Source: Alteromonas portus (lineage in GTDB: Bacteria > Pseudomonadota > Gammaproteobacteria > Enterobacterales > Alteromonadaceae). Taken from it: 64,000 nt of DNA. This document shows, one piece after another, positions 1-8,594 of this stretch. The position numbers were made by a program, and so were the translations under genes. Positions within the stretch are counted from its first letter, which is position 1. Each line of letters begins with the position of its first letter. The notes beneath the pieces were generated by a model. The model was not told the DNA's origin, made no database searches, and saw only the letters and a list, made by a program, of their open reading frames with translations. The stretch covers positions 868,001-932,000 of the forward strand of contig NZ_SWCO01000001.1 of NCBI RefSeq assembly GCF_005117025.1, given 5' to 3'.

Positions 1-633
1 TGCACCCTCTAAAGACTTATCATAATAGGTAAGTGCAATATCATAAGCGCTCACTGATTGATAATAGTCTGCCACTATGGCGTAGTACAGGGGTCTAAGT
101 TCAGTAAGCTTGTGTTTGGTGAGTATATCGTTAACCGAATTGATAAGTTCAGCGTTAGGCGCGAAAACCTGTCCTTCGCTATAGGTCAATACCTGGTAAA
201 TAAGGGCGTAGGCTTTGATACTCGGTGGTATATTTGGCGTAGATATAACTTTATCAAAGTACGCGTAGGCTTTCTTATATTCAGCAGAAATACCGTGCAT
301 CCTAGCCACACCAGTTGCAATGGTAAGGCCGTCGCTCGTATTGTCTTGCAACTTTGTCAGCGTATTAATGATTTGGTCGGAAGGTCGTTGATGGATGGCA
401 AGTTGGTACTGAACATAAAGTGCACCCACTTTTCTTTTTTCGTCTAGCGTTAAATCTTCAGATAACAACCAAGCTTCTAACTTTTCTATTGCAGCACCTA
501 TTGGCATAGGAACAGAGGTTTCTACGTCTATCTTTATTTTGCTGACATCCTCTGCAATAGACGCATTGGCATGAACTGTTCCAACGCACCAAATAAGGGT
601 TAGCAAGAGTGTCAAACTAATAAAATACTGCAA
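1..633 (-). CDS. Partial secreted TPR-like helical protein (3' end outside window)
   Basis: The minus strand is open from the window edge to a TTG start at 631-633; no ATG lies between that codon and the upstream in-frame stop, and a weak AGG precedes it. The N-terminus (MQYFISLTLLLTLIWCVG...) is a typical signal peptide ending near VHANA. The roughly 185 mature residues visible are helical and repeat-like, with patterns such as AYAYFDKVIS and DIALTYYDKSLEG that resemble tetratricopeptide repeats. In marine gammaproteobacteria such N-termini often precede a membrane GGDEF or histidine-kinase module, but that part is off the window, so the function is not assigned. The start and the TPR reading are inferences; the open frame and signal peptide are seen directly. 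Confidence 0.6.
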   Translation of the reverse strand, partial: MQYFISLTLLLTLIWCVGTVHANASIAEDVSKIKIDVETSVPMPIGAAIEKLEAWLLSEDLTLDEKRKVGALYVQYQLAIHQRPSDQIINTLTKLQDNTSDGLTIATGVARMHGISAEYKKAYAYFDKVISTPNIPPSIKAYALIYQVLTYSEGQVFAPNAELINSVNDILTKHKLTELRPLYYAIVADYYQSVSAYDIALTYYDKSLEGA

Positions 634-755
634 ACTAAGTGACCTGAATAAATCATATGTCTCTTATATTAAACGATTAAGCCCGTTTGTAATTTAAGCA
701 ATAAGTCTAAAGTTAAGTATAGTATGCAATGTGTAACGTTTAATAAGAGGTAGGC

Positions 756-1115
756 ATGCAAGAAAGTATAAAACTCAACTATGTCGAATTTGCATCTTTA
801 GATCTTGGTCTCTCAAAAGTTTTTTTTGAAAGCGCGTTTGGCTGGCGTTTTACCGACTATGGCAGCGAATACAGTGCGTTTAGCAATGCTGGCTTGGACG
901 GTGGTATATTTGCGTCTGAACGGGTGTTAAAGACAGAAACTGGCGCACCTTTGTTGGTACTTTATGCCTCTAATATTTCTGAAGCTCAACGTCGTGTAGA
1001 AAATGCTGGTGGAACAATTACTAAGCCGCTATTTGATTTTCCTGGTGGTTGTCGATTTCATTTTGTTGAGCCTGGCGGAAATGAGCTTGCAGTTTGGTCT
1101 GAGTCGGTAAAATAA
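756..1115 (+). CDS. VOC family (glyoxalase/dioxygenase-fold) protein
   Basis: This 119-residue protein has the size and layout of a single vicinal-oxygen-chelate module. It opens with INYVEF-like text (KLNYVEFASLDLGLSKVFFE), has a central GGIFAS strand, and ends with the usual RFHFVEPGGNELAVW. The C-terminal E in GGNELAVW is where VOC proteins carry a metal ligand. The ATG follows the purine-rich AAGAGGTAGGC. The substrate cannot be read from sequence; close relatives are usually annotated only as VOC or bleomycin-resistance-like. It stands alone, convergent with asd, and a hairpin terminator lies between them. Confidence 0.85.
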   Translation: MQESIKLNYVEFASLDLGLSKVFFESAFGWRFTDYGSEYSAFSNAGLDGGIFASERVLKTETGAPLLVLYASNISEAQRRVENAGGTITKPLFDFPGGCRFHFVEPGGNELAVWSESVK

Positions 1116-1171
1116 CGGTTAAGTACGAATTTTACCACTCGGCAGTGTCGCTGTTGGTCGCTCAGCAAACA

Positions 1172-1207
1172 AAAACGCCTTGCGAAAGTATCCCCGCAAG
1201 GCGTTTT
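1172..1207. terminator. Bidirectional rho-independent terminator between the VOC gene and asd
   Basis: A perfect 13-bp inverted repeat (AAAACGCCTTGCG at 1172-1184, complement at 1195-1207) encloses a 10-nt loop, with A/T runs on both outer sides. The placement between two convergent genes suits termination in both directions. Confidence 0.85.
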
Positions 1208-1239
1208 AACGTTTAATTTAATTAGCTAAAAACTATCCG

Positions 1240-2364
1240 TTAGTTTTGTTCTAACACAATACGCAACATTCTGCGAAGCGGCTCTGCGGCACCCCACAAG
1301 AGTTGATCGCCAACTGTGAAAGCCGAAATATATTCTGGGCCCATGCTTAGCTTGCGAATACGGCCAACGGGTATAGATAGCGTACCGGTAACTTTTGCAG
1401 GCGTAAGTTCTTGCATGGTTGCGTCGCGATCGTTTGGAATAACTTTTACCCAATCGTTGTGCTTAGCAAGAATGTCTTCAATTTCAGTAAGCGGCAAATC
1501 TTTCTTAAGTTTTAGCGTAATGGCTTGGCTGTGGCAGCGCATTGCGCCAACGCGCACACAAATACCGTCAATAGGTACTTCGCTATCTTTTATGCCAAGA
1601 ATTTTATTTGCTTCGGCTTGTGCTTTCCACTCTTCACGGCTTTGACCTGAAGGTAGTTGTGAATCAATATACGGAATTAGGCTGCCCGCAAGCGGTACAC
1701 CAAACTGTTCGCTAGGGTAGTCTGAGCTTCTAATAAACTCTGACACTTGCTGATCAATTTCTAAAATTGCGGTAGCTGGGTCTTCAACCTTTTCTTTCAC
1801 ATTGCTGTGAATAGCGCCCATTTGACTAATAAGCTCACGCATGTGCTTCGCACCTGACCCTGAAGCGGCTTGATAAGTCATCGGAGATGCCCATTCAACA
1901 AGATCTTTCTCGAACAGACCACCTAACGCTAGCAACATCAGTGAAACCGTGCAGTTTCCACCCACGTAAGTGCGAATGCCTTTCTCAATGCCACTATCAA
2001 TTTCTTTACGGTTTACAGGATCTAGAATAATTACAGCGTCGTCTTTCATACGAAGCGCAGACGCAGCATCAATCCAATAACCTTTCCAGCCAGTGGCTCT
2101 TAAGTCATTGTACACTGCTTTTGTGTAGTCGCCGCCCTGACAGGTAATAATAATATCTTGTTTAGATAGCGCTTCGATGTCGTGCGCATCTTCTAGAACA
2201 CCAGCATCTTTACCAGCAAAATCTGGTGCTGCACTACCTTTTTGCGAGGTAGTGAAAAAGGTGGGCTCAATGTGCGCGAAATCTTGCTCTTCTTGCATGC
2301 GCTGCATTAATACTGAGCCAACCATACCGCGCCAGCCCACTAAACCTACTTTTTGTTGTGACAT
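1240..2364 (-). CDS. asd: Aspartate-semialdehyde dehydrogenase
   Basis: The enzyme reduces L-aspartyl-4-phosphate to aspartate semialdehyde with NADPH, the shared step to lysine/diaminopimelate, threonine and methionine. From the chosen ATG ([17 protein letters not shown]) it is 374 residues, the normal length for the gammaproteobacterial type-1 enzyme. The nucleotide-binding GWRGMVGS lies at 10-17, the catalytic cysteine is in VGGNCTVSL (Cys138), the substrate region contains [10 protein letters not shown], and the acid-base histidine region reads [12 protein letters not shown] longer in-frame start adds 19 residues unlike the family, so the internal ATG was preferred. The gene is monocistronic here. 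Confidence 0.97.
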   Translation of the reverse strand: MSQQKVGLVGWRGMVGSVLMQRMQEEQDFAHIEPTFFTTSQKGSAAPDFAGKDAGVLEDAHDIEALSKQDIIITCQGGDYTKAVYNDLRATGWKGYWIDAASALRMKDDAVIILDPVNRKEIDSGIEKGIRTYVGGNCTVSLMLLALGGLFEKDLVEWASPMTYQAASGSGAKHMRELISQMGAIHSNVKEKVEDPATAILEIDQQVSEFIRSSDYPSEQFGVPLAGSLIPYIDSQLPSGQSREEWKAQAEANKILGIKDSEVPIDGICVRVGAMRCHSQAITLKLKKDLPLTEIEDILAKHNDWVKVIPNDRDATMQELTPAKVTGTLSIPVGRIRKLSMGPEYISAFTVGDQLLWGAAEPLRRMLRIVLEQN

Positions 2365-2782
2365 TAAACTGAGAACCCTTGTTACTAAAATGAAAAGTAC
2401 GTTATCACCTATGTTTATCAAAATTATTCAATACGCAGTCCCTTTCGATATTTGGCGCGTGTATTAAAAAACATAAAAGTGATGTCGAGCGCCGCTTATG
2501 TAGATGTCGGCGCAATACCTGTCGTTTTTATTTTTGTCCTCGCAGTCTAAGTGTTATTTATCGCGCTGGCTAGATGGTTTTTATAAATTATCTATCGCAG
2601 ATATAAGCATTTTAAAAACGCTAGATATATATGCAGCCTATTATATAGATTTCTTTGAAACTGCTTTTACTAAAGGCTGTGTTATCGAGTTTCTTTATCA
2701 CTGGTAACCTGTCTCAGTATGCGTTGGTTCGAATATACGACGTGTCCTTAACATTAGTATTATTTACTGCAGAGAGAGTGTG
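2365..2782. other. Intergenic region, no gene supported
   Basis: This is the divergent space between asd and the SDR gene. A 67-codon plus-strand open frame (2504-2707) has no recognisable composition, no good ribosome site and no family resemblance, and is treated as chance. Promoters for both flanking genes should lie here, but none could be picked with confidence. Confidence 0.5.
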
Positions 2783-3583
2783 ATGAAGACGATATTGATA
2801 ACCGGAGCAACTGACGGCATTGGCCTGGAAACGGCGAAAATGTTGGCAAAAGAAGGCCATACACTTTTTTTGCATGGAAGAAGCCAAGGGAAGCTAGATA
2901 ATATTAAAGGGGCACTTGAAGCGCAATTCCCCAAAAGCAACATTACTATTTTACAGGCTGATCTATCGTTATTTGAAGATGTTAAAAGGCTGCCAGTAGA
3001 GATCAAAGCAAAAACCGAGCGATTAGATGTGCTTATCAATAATGCCGGTGTATTTGCCATGGAAAACCCTATTACGCTCTCTGGGCTAGACGCACGTTTT
3101 ATGGTTAACACCATAGCGCCTTACATGTTAACGCTATCGCTTATTGATGTTATGGATGAGACAAGTCGCATAATAAATGTGTCTTCTGCTGCTCAAGCGC
3201 CGATAAATTTTGCTGCGCTCAGAGGTGAAGTTCAGCTTTCAGATGGTGCTGCTTATGCGCAAAGTAAACTGGGCATTACTATGTGGACAACGTATCTTGG
3301 AGAGAAGTACCAGACAAAAGGACCTAAGATGGTGTCGGTTAACCCCAAATCGTTTTTAGGTAGCAAAATGGTTAAAGATGCCTACGGCGTTGCTGGTGGT
3401 GATTTAAAAGAAGGCGCTAAGATCTTAGCTGAAGCTGCGTTCTCTGACCGTTTTAATAGTGTGGCGGGAGACTATTTTGACAACGACCACAACACGTTTG
3501 CTGCTCCTCACCCATTTGCAGGCTATTCCACTAATAAAAAAGCGTTGGTGGCAGAAATGGAAGAAATCATTTCTGCTCATTAA
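2783..3583 (+). CDS. Short-chain dehydrogenase/reductase (SDR)
   Basis: This is a classical or extended-type SDR with the Rossmann motif TGATDGIG near the N-terminus, NNAG at about residue 88, the active-site serine in INVSSAAQ and the catalytic pair in YAQSK. The length (266 residues) is normal. Such enzymes oxidise or reduce alcohols and ketones with NAD(P)(H); the substrate is not predictable. A GTG lies immediately before the ATG (2780), and the ATG at 2783 is preferred with GAGAG upstream. It is not in an obvious operon. Confidence 0.85.
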   Translation: MKTILITGATDGIGLETAKMLAKEGHTLFLHGRSQGKLDNIKGALEAQFPKSNITILQADLSLFEDVKRLPVEIKAKTERLDVLINNAGVFAMENPITLSGLDARFMVNTIAPYMLTLSLIDVMDETSRIINVSSAAQAPINFAALRGEVQLSDGAAYAQSKLGITMWTTYLGEKYQTKGPKMVSVNPKSFLGSKMVKDAYGVAGGDLKEGAKILAEAAFSDRFNSVAGDYFDNDHNTFAAPHPFAGYSTNKKALVAEMEEIISAH

Positions 3584-3804
3584 TGGCGGCTTAGTGGTTG
3601 TTTAGCGCTCAATGTTGCAATGCTTCCTACATACCTTTAACGCTTTTTGTCATTTACGAAAGATTTGTCATTTTTTTATAAACGGTCTTAAACTTGCTTG
3701 TTTCTCTAGCATAATCCCTCACAATGTGTGAGGGATTTTGAAATACTGAGATACGCTTTATGGAAAACGTAGTTCTTGGTATGAACAAATAGAGTGAGGA
3801 AAGC

Positions 3805-4371
3805 ATGCAGTACGATAGTCATAATAAATTTGCTACCACTACGGTAATTCTACATTGGCTGGTAGGTTTGACCATAATAGGGTTACTTGCCACAGGTATT
3901 TACATGACAGAGAACAATGTCTATGCGCTATTTAGTTGGCATAAGGCATTTGGCTTTCTTGTATTAATCGTCGCGATAGTACGCGTTATCTGGCGCATGA
4001 AGAATGGCTGGCCAAGCGCGGCGGCTAACTACAAACCTATAGAGCACAAGCTCGCATCAATTGTTCATTGGGTGTTGATCATCGCAACGCTATTAATGCC
4101 TATTTCTGGGCTAATGACATCTGTTCTTGGTGGTCATGGCTTATCGGTTTTCGGGTTAGAAGTGTTTGCCCAAAACTTTAGTGTAGAAGACCCAGAAAAA
4201 ACCTTACCCATTAATTACGAGTTGTCGAAGTTGGGAGGCACTATACACTTTTACCTTGGTTACACTGTAATTGTTGCTTTATTGCTACATATAGCTGGCG
4301 CGCTTAAGCACCATATTGTTGATAAAGACGGCACCTTAAAGCGTATGCTGGGCAAATCAATTGGCGAATAA
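3805..4371 (+). CDS. Cytochrome b561 family membrane protein
   Basis: The 188-residue protein is predicted to have four transmembrane helices and the histidines expected for two b-type hemes: ILHWLVG in helix 1, SWHKAFG, IVHWVLI and LLLHIAGALKHH in the last helix. Bacterial members of this family move electrons between quinol and periplasmic partners; the E. coli homologue CybB oxidises superoxide. It is preceded by GAGTGAGGAAAGC as a ribosome site and stands alone before a terminator. Confidence 0.9.
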   Translation: MQYDSHNKFATTTVILHWLVGLTIIGLLATGIYMTENNVYALFSWHKAFGFLVLIVAIVRVIWRMKNGWPSAAANYKPIEHKLASIVHWVLIIATLLMPISGLMTSVLGGHGLSVFGLEVFAQNFSVEDPEKTLPINYELSKLGGTIHFYLGYTVIVALLLHIAGALKHHIVDKDGTLKRMLGKSIGE

Positions 4372-4400
4372 ACCTTCTACGCTCAAATTCATGTTTTTTT

Positions 4401-4453
4401 GCGTGCCGCTAAGGTGGTAATAATATTGCGTGCCACCAAAGTGGTAATAACAT
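4401..4453. repeat. Two imperfect 26-27 bp direct repeats
   Basis: Two adjacent copies, GCGTGCCGCTAAGGTGGTAA... (4401-4427) and GCGTGCCACCAAAGTGGTAA... (4428-4453), differ at a few positions. Each contains an imperfect short palindrome (GCCACCAAAGTGGTAA in the second). They lie just before a terminator between convergent genes. Their role is unknown; a tandem duplication in non-coding sequence is the simplest reading. Confidence 0.7.
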
Positions 4454-4466
4454 GACGATGAAAGAA

Positions 4467-4496
4467 AGCCGAGTTGTTTAATAACTCGGCTTTTTT
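4467..4496. terminator. Rho-independent terminator between cytochrome b561 and oxygenase genes
   Basis: The 9-bp stem AGCCGAGTT/AACTCGGCT has a 7-nt loop and is followed by TTTTTT on the plus strand, ending the b561 transcript. The A-rich left flank (AAAGAAA) makes it a weaker terminator on the minus strand for the oxygenase gene. Confidence 0.85.
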
Positions 4497-4499
4497 CTA

Positions 4500-5456
4500 T
4501 TAGAAAGGCGCAAAACTATCTTTTGGATTGCTTGGAACCGTCCACCTCGATTTGGCATCAGCCATTGACGTTAGTGAAACGCCTCGTGGTATCTGCATAC
4601 GATCGCCATATAGCCATAGCACCATATTGGTTCTGCTGCCGCCAGTAATAGGCTGTGCGGCGTGAGGCACGCTGCCCCTGTGAAGCATAGCAACACCGGG
4701 GGCGAATACCGTACGTGTGACCTTGCCCGTTTCCTGATTAAAGAAATCTACTTCCGATCCTTTAAAAGCTTCTCCAGGCAGGTTTAAATTTACGTTCATC
4801 GTTGCAGCAGACGCATCAGTATGTGGGCGTAGCGAAGTGTCCATGCCTTCTTGGTATTGAATTGAAAACCCGAAAGTTTGGGTATCAAAGCCCATTATTT
4901 CCGGAAACAACATACGTGAAATAGGGCGCATGTACTTATCCATGATCAGGTTATAAAACTCTTGGAATGCAGGTGCCGCTAAATAGCCTTCAGAACGTGC
5001 ATCCAACATACCGCCATTGCGATTTAACGCAATGCCGTATGGAGGCCGAAGCGGAATACCGGCATCGGCCACACCGTCTAAATAAGCCCGAAGTAAGTGA
5101 AGTTTTTCAACATCAAATAGCTGAGCTTGATACACGCCAGGCAAAACTTCCTCCCACAAGTTTGCCACTGCTTGTTCTCTAGCTGGGTCTTCCCATGCTA
5201 ACGCAACAGCATTACGAAGTGGCTCACTTATCAAGCTTTCTGTTACCCATTCAGCTAATTGCTTGTTTAGCTCGTCCCATTCTTGCCAAGCGTTTTCAAG
5301 TAATACGCGGTTACTGTCCCAAAAGCGCTGGACAGTTGGTGCACGTTTCAACATTTCATTGCGACTTGGAAGCGCCAGTGCACGTGCTTGTTGCAGTGCG
5401 CTATTGTTCGCTACAACCTTATCGGAAGTTGCTATTTGTGTTTTTGAAAGGCTCAT
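4500..5456 (-). CDS. 2-oxoglutarate/Fe(II)-dependent oxygenase-like protein
   Basis: The 318-residue protein (MSLSKTQIATSD...) has the prolyl-4-hydroxylase-type jelly-roll ligand set. HTD in RPHTDASAATMN supplies the first His and Asp, and HRGSVPHAAQP supplies the distal His. The Arg in GGSRTNMVLWLYG is the likely 2-oxoglutarate salt bridge, and the spacing fits the double-stranded beta-helix fold. About 150 helical N-terminal residues precede the core, and the substrate is unknown. The start was chosen because GGAGAA lies 6 nt before this ATG; the longer frame adds 29 residues over the promoter. It is divergent from another oxygenase-like gene about 300 bp away. Confidence 0.75.
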   Translation of the reverse strand: MSLSKTQIATSDKVVANNSALQQARALALPSRNEMLKRAPTVQRFWDSNRVLLENAWQEWDELNKQLAEWVTESLISEPLRNAVALAWEDPAREQAVANLWEEVLPGVYQAQLFDVEKLHLLRAYLDGVADAGIPLRPPYGIALNRNGGMLDARSEGYLAAPAFQEFYNLIMDKYMRPISRMLFPEIMGFDTQTFGFSIQYQEGMDTSLRPHTDASAATMNVNLNLPGEAFKGSEVDFFNQETGKVTRTVFAPGVAMLHRGSVPHAAQPITGGSRTNMVLWLYGDRMQIPRGVSLTSMADAKSRWTVPSNPKDSFAPF

Positions 5457-5755
5457 AAATATTCTCCATTTAAATGCACTGTATCCGCGCAGGTTATTGA
5501 GTAGCATTGATGACAGCGCGTCGATGGAGAAAGAATATTGCACTTTATAAAGTTTAAAAATGCGTAATTTATAGAGTCAGAATTTAGATTTTGTTGAAAA
5601 TAGATTGGTGTAAGTAATTATCAATATAAACTAAATACTGCTTCAGTATTTAAAGGGTTTTTCGTCCAAATTTCTATAGGTATAGTCCGTCACCTATTTA
5701 ATGCTTCGTCATAAAAATGAATTGCGTACAACTCTGGTTAAGTTGGGGAGATAAT

Positions 5756-6526
5756 ATGAATGCTTCGGTTAATTATCACGTAAGAAAGCCTTTTACACAG
5801 GCATTTGAATTTGATGTAGATGGTATTGATGGCAATTTGGTATCGCCTGAACTTGTCACTACTCATGTGAACGTTACCGACATACGAAATAGCGATGCGA
5901 ATATTGGATTTAAAACCCACGGCATTATTTTTTTAGAGGGGCTCAATGCGGTTCCCTATCCATTCAATGAAGATGAAGTAGCCCTGTATAATCGTAAAAT
6001 TGAGGAAGTGCTTAAAACACAAATTGGCGCGAAAGAAGTCTTAGTTTTTGACCATACGGTGCGAGTAGATGATGAAAATGCGTCGCGGCGACCTGCGAGA
6101 AACGTGCACAATGATTACAGTGAAAAAGGTATCCATAAGCGTCTTATTGATTTAGTCGGAAACGACAAAGCCGCTGAATATCGCAACGGGCATTTTGGGT
6201 TTGTAAACCTGTGGAGACCCGTTGAAAACACAATTATGTCTTCTCCCTTGGGCTTTATCTGCCCTGATTCAATGAATGTCGAGGATTGGATCAATATCGA
6301 GCTTTGGTATCCAGATCGCAAAGGGGAGATTCTGGGTGTAATACCTAACGCTGAACACCGCTGGTTTTATAAATCTAAAATGCGCGTGGATGAAGGTATC
6401 ATCTTTAATATCTATGATAACAGTGGCGTGCCCCACTTAGCTCACAGTGCATTAGACATGAGTGAAGCTGGCGCTAAAAAAACGATTCGTAAGAGTATTG
6501 AAAGCAGGGTGTTAGTGAAATATTAG
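5756..6526 (+). CDS. CmcJ/NvfI-family oxygenase-like protein
   Basis: The 256-residue protein resembles the CmcJ/NvfI (gibberellin-desaturase-like) group, known mostly from fungal secondary metabolism and some bacteria. Support comes from the conserved FDHTVR and RPARNVHNDYS region, where HND matches the HxD iron ligands. Further support is VNLWRP, the IPNAEHRWFYKSKM segment, and a distal His/Arg area near GVPHLAHSAL. Members act as 2-oxoglutarate/iron hydroxylases or desaturases. The ATG at 5756 follows GGGGAGATAAT, a clear ribosome site; a 13-codon longer frame lacks one. It is divergently arranged with the 4500-5456 oxygenase, but a pathway link is only inferred. Confidence 0.75.
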   Translation: MNASVNYHVRKPFTQAFEFDVDGIDGNLVSPELVTTHVNVTDIRNSDANIGFKTHGIIFLEGLNAVPYPFNEDEVALYNRKIEEVLKTQIGAKEVLVFDHTVRVDDENASRRPARNVHNDYSEKGIHKRLIDLVGNDKAAEYRNGHFGFVNLWRPVENTIMSSPLGFICPDSMNVEDWINIELWYPDRKGEILGVIPNAEHRWFYKSKMRVDEGIIFNIYDNSGVPHLAHSALDMSEAGAKKTIRKSIESRVLVKY

Positions 6527-6542
6527 GGCGGCTTGCTACTCG

Positions 6543-8147
6543 CTAACTCATATCTTCATCATCTAACCTGTATTGGTTAGCAAAGATAAGATAGTCGTCT
6601 GGTGCCGATACTTTATTTTGTTTCGCTTTATACATAGCAATATCGGCCAGTTTGATCAGTGCGTGCAAATTGCGACTTGTTTCGGGGTAAAAAGCCACGC
6701 CGACACTCATGGATACCACCGTCGGCTTTGTCTCGTTGTTGAAATAGAAGGGCTGTTTAACACCACTATTTACTTTATCTACTACTTTCTGAACCGAGTC
6801 TTCGTCATCGGCTTGCAATAACAACATAAATTCGTCGCCGCCCCAACGTATAGCGACATCGTTTTTGCGTATTTTCTCTTTCAATTGCTCAGCAACAAAA
6901 ATCAGAACTTCGTCGCCAGCGTCGTGTCCGTAAATATCGTTTACCGCTTTAAACCCGTTGAGATCGATAAGCGCTAAAGCAAACTGGTGATCTTTTCTCA
7001 TCAGTTTGGCAATAAGCTTTTCACCACCATTACGATTATAAATGCCCGTTAACGCGTCAAAGTCTGCTTGAAGCGCAAGCTTTTGTAACTCTTGTCTACG
7101 ACTCGATATATCATTTAACGCTAGCTGGAAATACCGTTCGCCTTCCTCAGTAATTAAGGGGCTAGCGATAAGTTGAACCCAAATGGCGCTTTCATCTGCA
7201 CTGCTTTTTAATTTGTATTCACCTGTCGCAAACTCGTTTCTGGCAAACGCTTCTTGAAGTGCAGACTTCATTGCCTCAGGGGTGTCGAATAGCTCATCTA
7301 ACAATTCACCATAGTCTTGCTTTATTCCAAGCCCGGTCTTTTCCACTAAGTCATTAAACGCTTTATTACGAAGCTCTATAATGCCGTTTTCAGCCATTAA
7401 CACGGTTGCTGTTTTGGCATTTTCAAACAGCATCCTGAAGCGTTTTTCAAGAAACTCGATTTCTTCCCTAAGTTGGCGCTCTTGGGTAAATTGCTCTTCA
7501 ACTTTGCTTAGCAGTTGGTTGGTATCTTTTACCAGAGCGCCGATTTCACTTTTAGCGTGATAATCGGGCATATCAATTCTTTCGTTTGTTCCTGGTGTAA
7601 TTTTATGCAGGGAGCGGCCTACACGTAGCATCGGTGAGATAATAATGTAGTAGGTGATGAACAAAGCCACTATGCCCACAACCAGCGCTTCAGCGTACAA
7701 GGAGTAACTATTGTCGGTACTTATTTTTTCTGCCTGACTGATAATGTATTCAAAGTTTGGATATACATTAACTTCAGCAAGTGACTCCTCTGGCATAAAT
7801 GGATGTCTAACCACGAATACCCGAGGTTCGGTATTTTTATTAATAGCTTCAGTAACATTCGCTTGATAATAAAGTGTTTCGCTTTTTATAGAGGCAGCAA
7901 GTATTTTGTTGGTTTTTACTAAACCATTTATCGCTTCTTTGGCTAAGTCCTCATCTTCTAAAAATGCTGCAATAGACGCGGTTGCACCCACCGTTTGAAA
8001 AAGCTCTTCAATATCATTATTGGCTTCGTTTATTTCGTTTTCATAAGTTGCACGATAAAAGAACTCAGCGGTGGTAAGCACCACTAACATTGCTGCAACT
8101 ACTAAGAACAGTGAAAAACGAAACCCCAGACCTTGAACGTTAATCAA
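6543..8147 (-). CDS. Membrane PAS-GGDEF diguanylate cyclase
   Basis: The 534-residue protein has an N-terminal transmembrane helix (about 9-27) and a periplasmic domain of about 120 residues. A second helix (about 150-170), a HAMP-like linker, a coiled stretch, a PAS-like domain (about 235-350) and a GGDEF domain follow. The catalytic motif reads RWGGDEF, and RKND placed five residues earlier matches the product-inhibition I-site RxxD, so active cyclic-di-GMP synthesis is expected. It overlaps the upstream binding-protein gene by 8 bp and is the third gene of a porin/binding-protein/GGDEF operon. The small binding protein may therefore feed its periplasmic sensor domain (inference). Confidence 0.92.
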   Translation of the reverse strand: MINVQGLGFRFSLFLVVAAMLVVLTTAEFFYRATYENEINEANNDIEELFQTVGATASIAAFLEDEDLAKEAINGLVKTNKILAASIKSETLYYQANVTEAINKNTEPRVFVVRHPFMPEESLAEVNVYPNFEYIISQAEKISTDNSYSLYAEALVVGIVALFITYYIIISPMLRVGRSLHKITPGTNERIDMPDYHAKSEIGALVKDTNQLLSKVEEQFTQERQLREEIEFLEKRFRMLFENAKTATVLMAENGIIELRNKAFNDLVEKTGLGIKQDYGELLDELFDTPEAMKSALQEAFARNEFATGEYKLKSSADESAIWVQLIASPLITEEGERYFQLALNDISSRRQELQKLALQADFDALTGIYNRNGGEKLIAKLMRKDHQFALALIDLNGFKAVNDIYGHDAGDEVLIFVAEQLKEKIRKNDVAIRWGGDEFMLLLQADDEDSVQKVVDKVNSGVKQPFYFNNETKPTVVSMSVGVAFYPETSRNLHALIKLADIAMYKAKQNKVSAPDDYLIFANQYRLDDEDMS

Positions 8148-8589
8148 AACGATATACTACCTTCATATTGTCAGTCACAGTCGACTCGTATACATAAGCT
8201 AGCGCCGACTCGTCTTCTTCAAGCCGTAGCTTGATATCATCAAGAGTTTGCTCTACCGCAGGAGGTTTAACGCGGCCGGAGAATTTAAGCCGCGACCAAT
8301 AAGCATTGACCCTTGCAAGAGGAAGGCCCACTAAAGATTTGTAGAACTGGCTTTTCAGTTCGGCATCCATCTCTATATCGATAGGGGTGGCGACTTTTCC
8401 GTTAGGAAAGGCGGCGTATTTCCCCATAAAAAGATCGATTAGGCCTTTTTTGTCCAGTACCTGCACATCATTGTTAAGGTTGGTCACTACAACAATTTTC
8501 TCTTGTGCTTGTGCAGCAGAAGCCATGCCATGCATGAACAGCGCTAGGGCTAGAATTAAGGGGAAGCGTTTAAACAAATTCATGTTCAT
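8140..8589 (-). CDS. Small periplasmic phosphate-binding-protein-like (PstS-type) protein
   Basis: The 149-residue secreted protein has a signal peptide ending at ASAAQA. The mature text resembles the short PstS-like substrate-binding family: VVVTNLNNDVQVLDKKGL, then LIDLFMGKYAAFPNGK, then FYKSLVGLPLARVNAYWSRLKFSGR. It is too short for a full two-lobe binding protein, and such stand-alone forms are common in Shewanella and Alteromonas next to sensors. It starts 5 bp after the porin stop and overlaps the GGDEF gene by 8 bp, so the three are probably co-translated. It may be a ligand sensor for the diguanylate cyclase rather than a transport component. Confidence 0.8.
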   Translation of the reverse strand: MNMNLFKRFPLILALALFMHGMASAAQAQEKIVVVTNLNNDVQVLDKKGLIDLFMGKYAAFPNGKVATPIDIEMDAELKSQFYKSLVGLPLARVNAYWSRLKFSGRVKPPAVEQTLDDIKLRLEEDESALAYVYESTVTDNMKVVYRFD

Positions 8590-8594
8590 TCCCC

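Noticed and set aside
58..447. A 129-codon plus-strand open frame
   Set aside because: It is the shadow of the minus-strand signal-peptide/TPR-like frame, which has far better coding character.
2504..2707. A 67-codon open frame between asd and the SDR gene
   Set aside because: No ribosome site, no family resemblance, and AT-rich non-coding composition.
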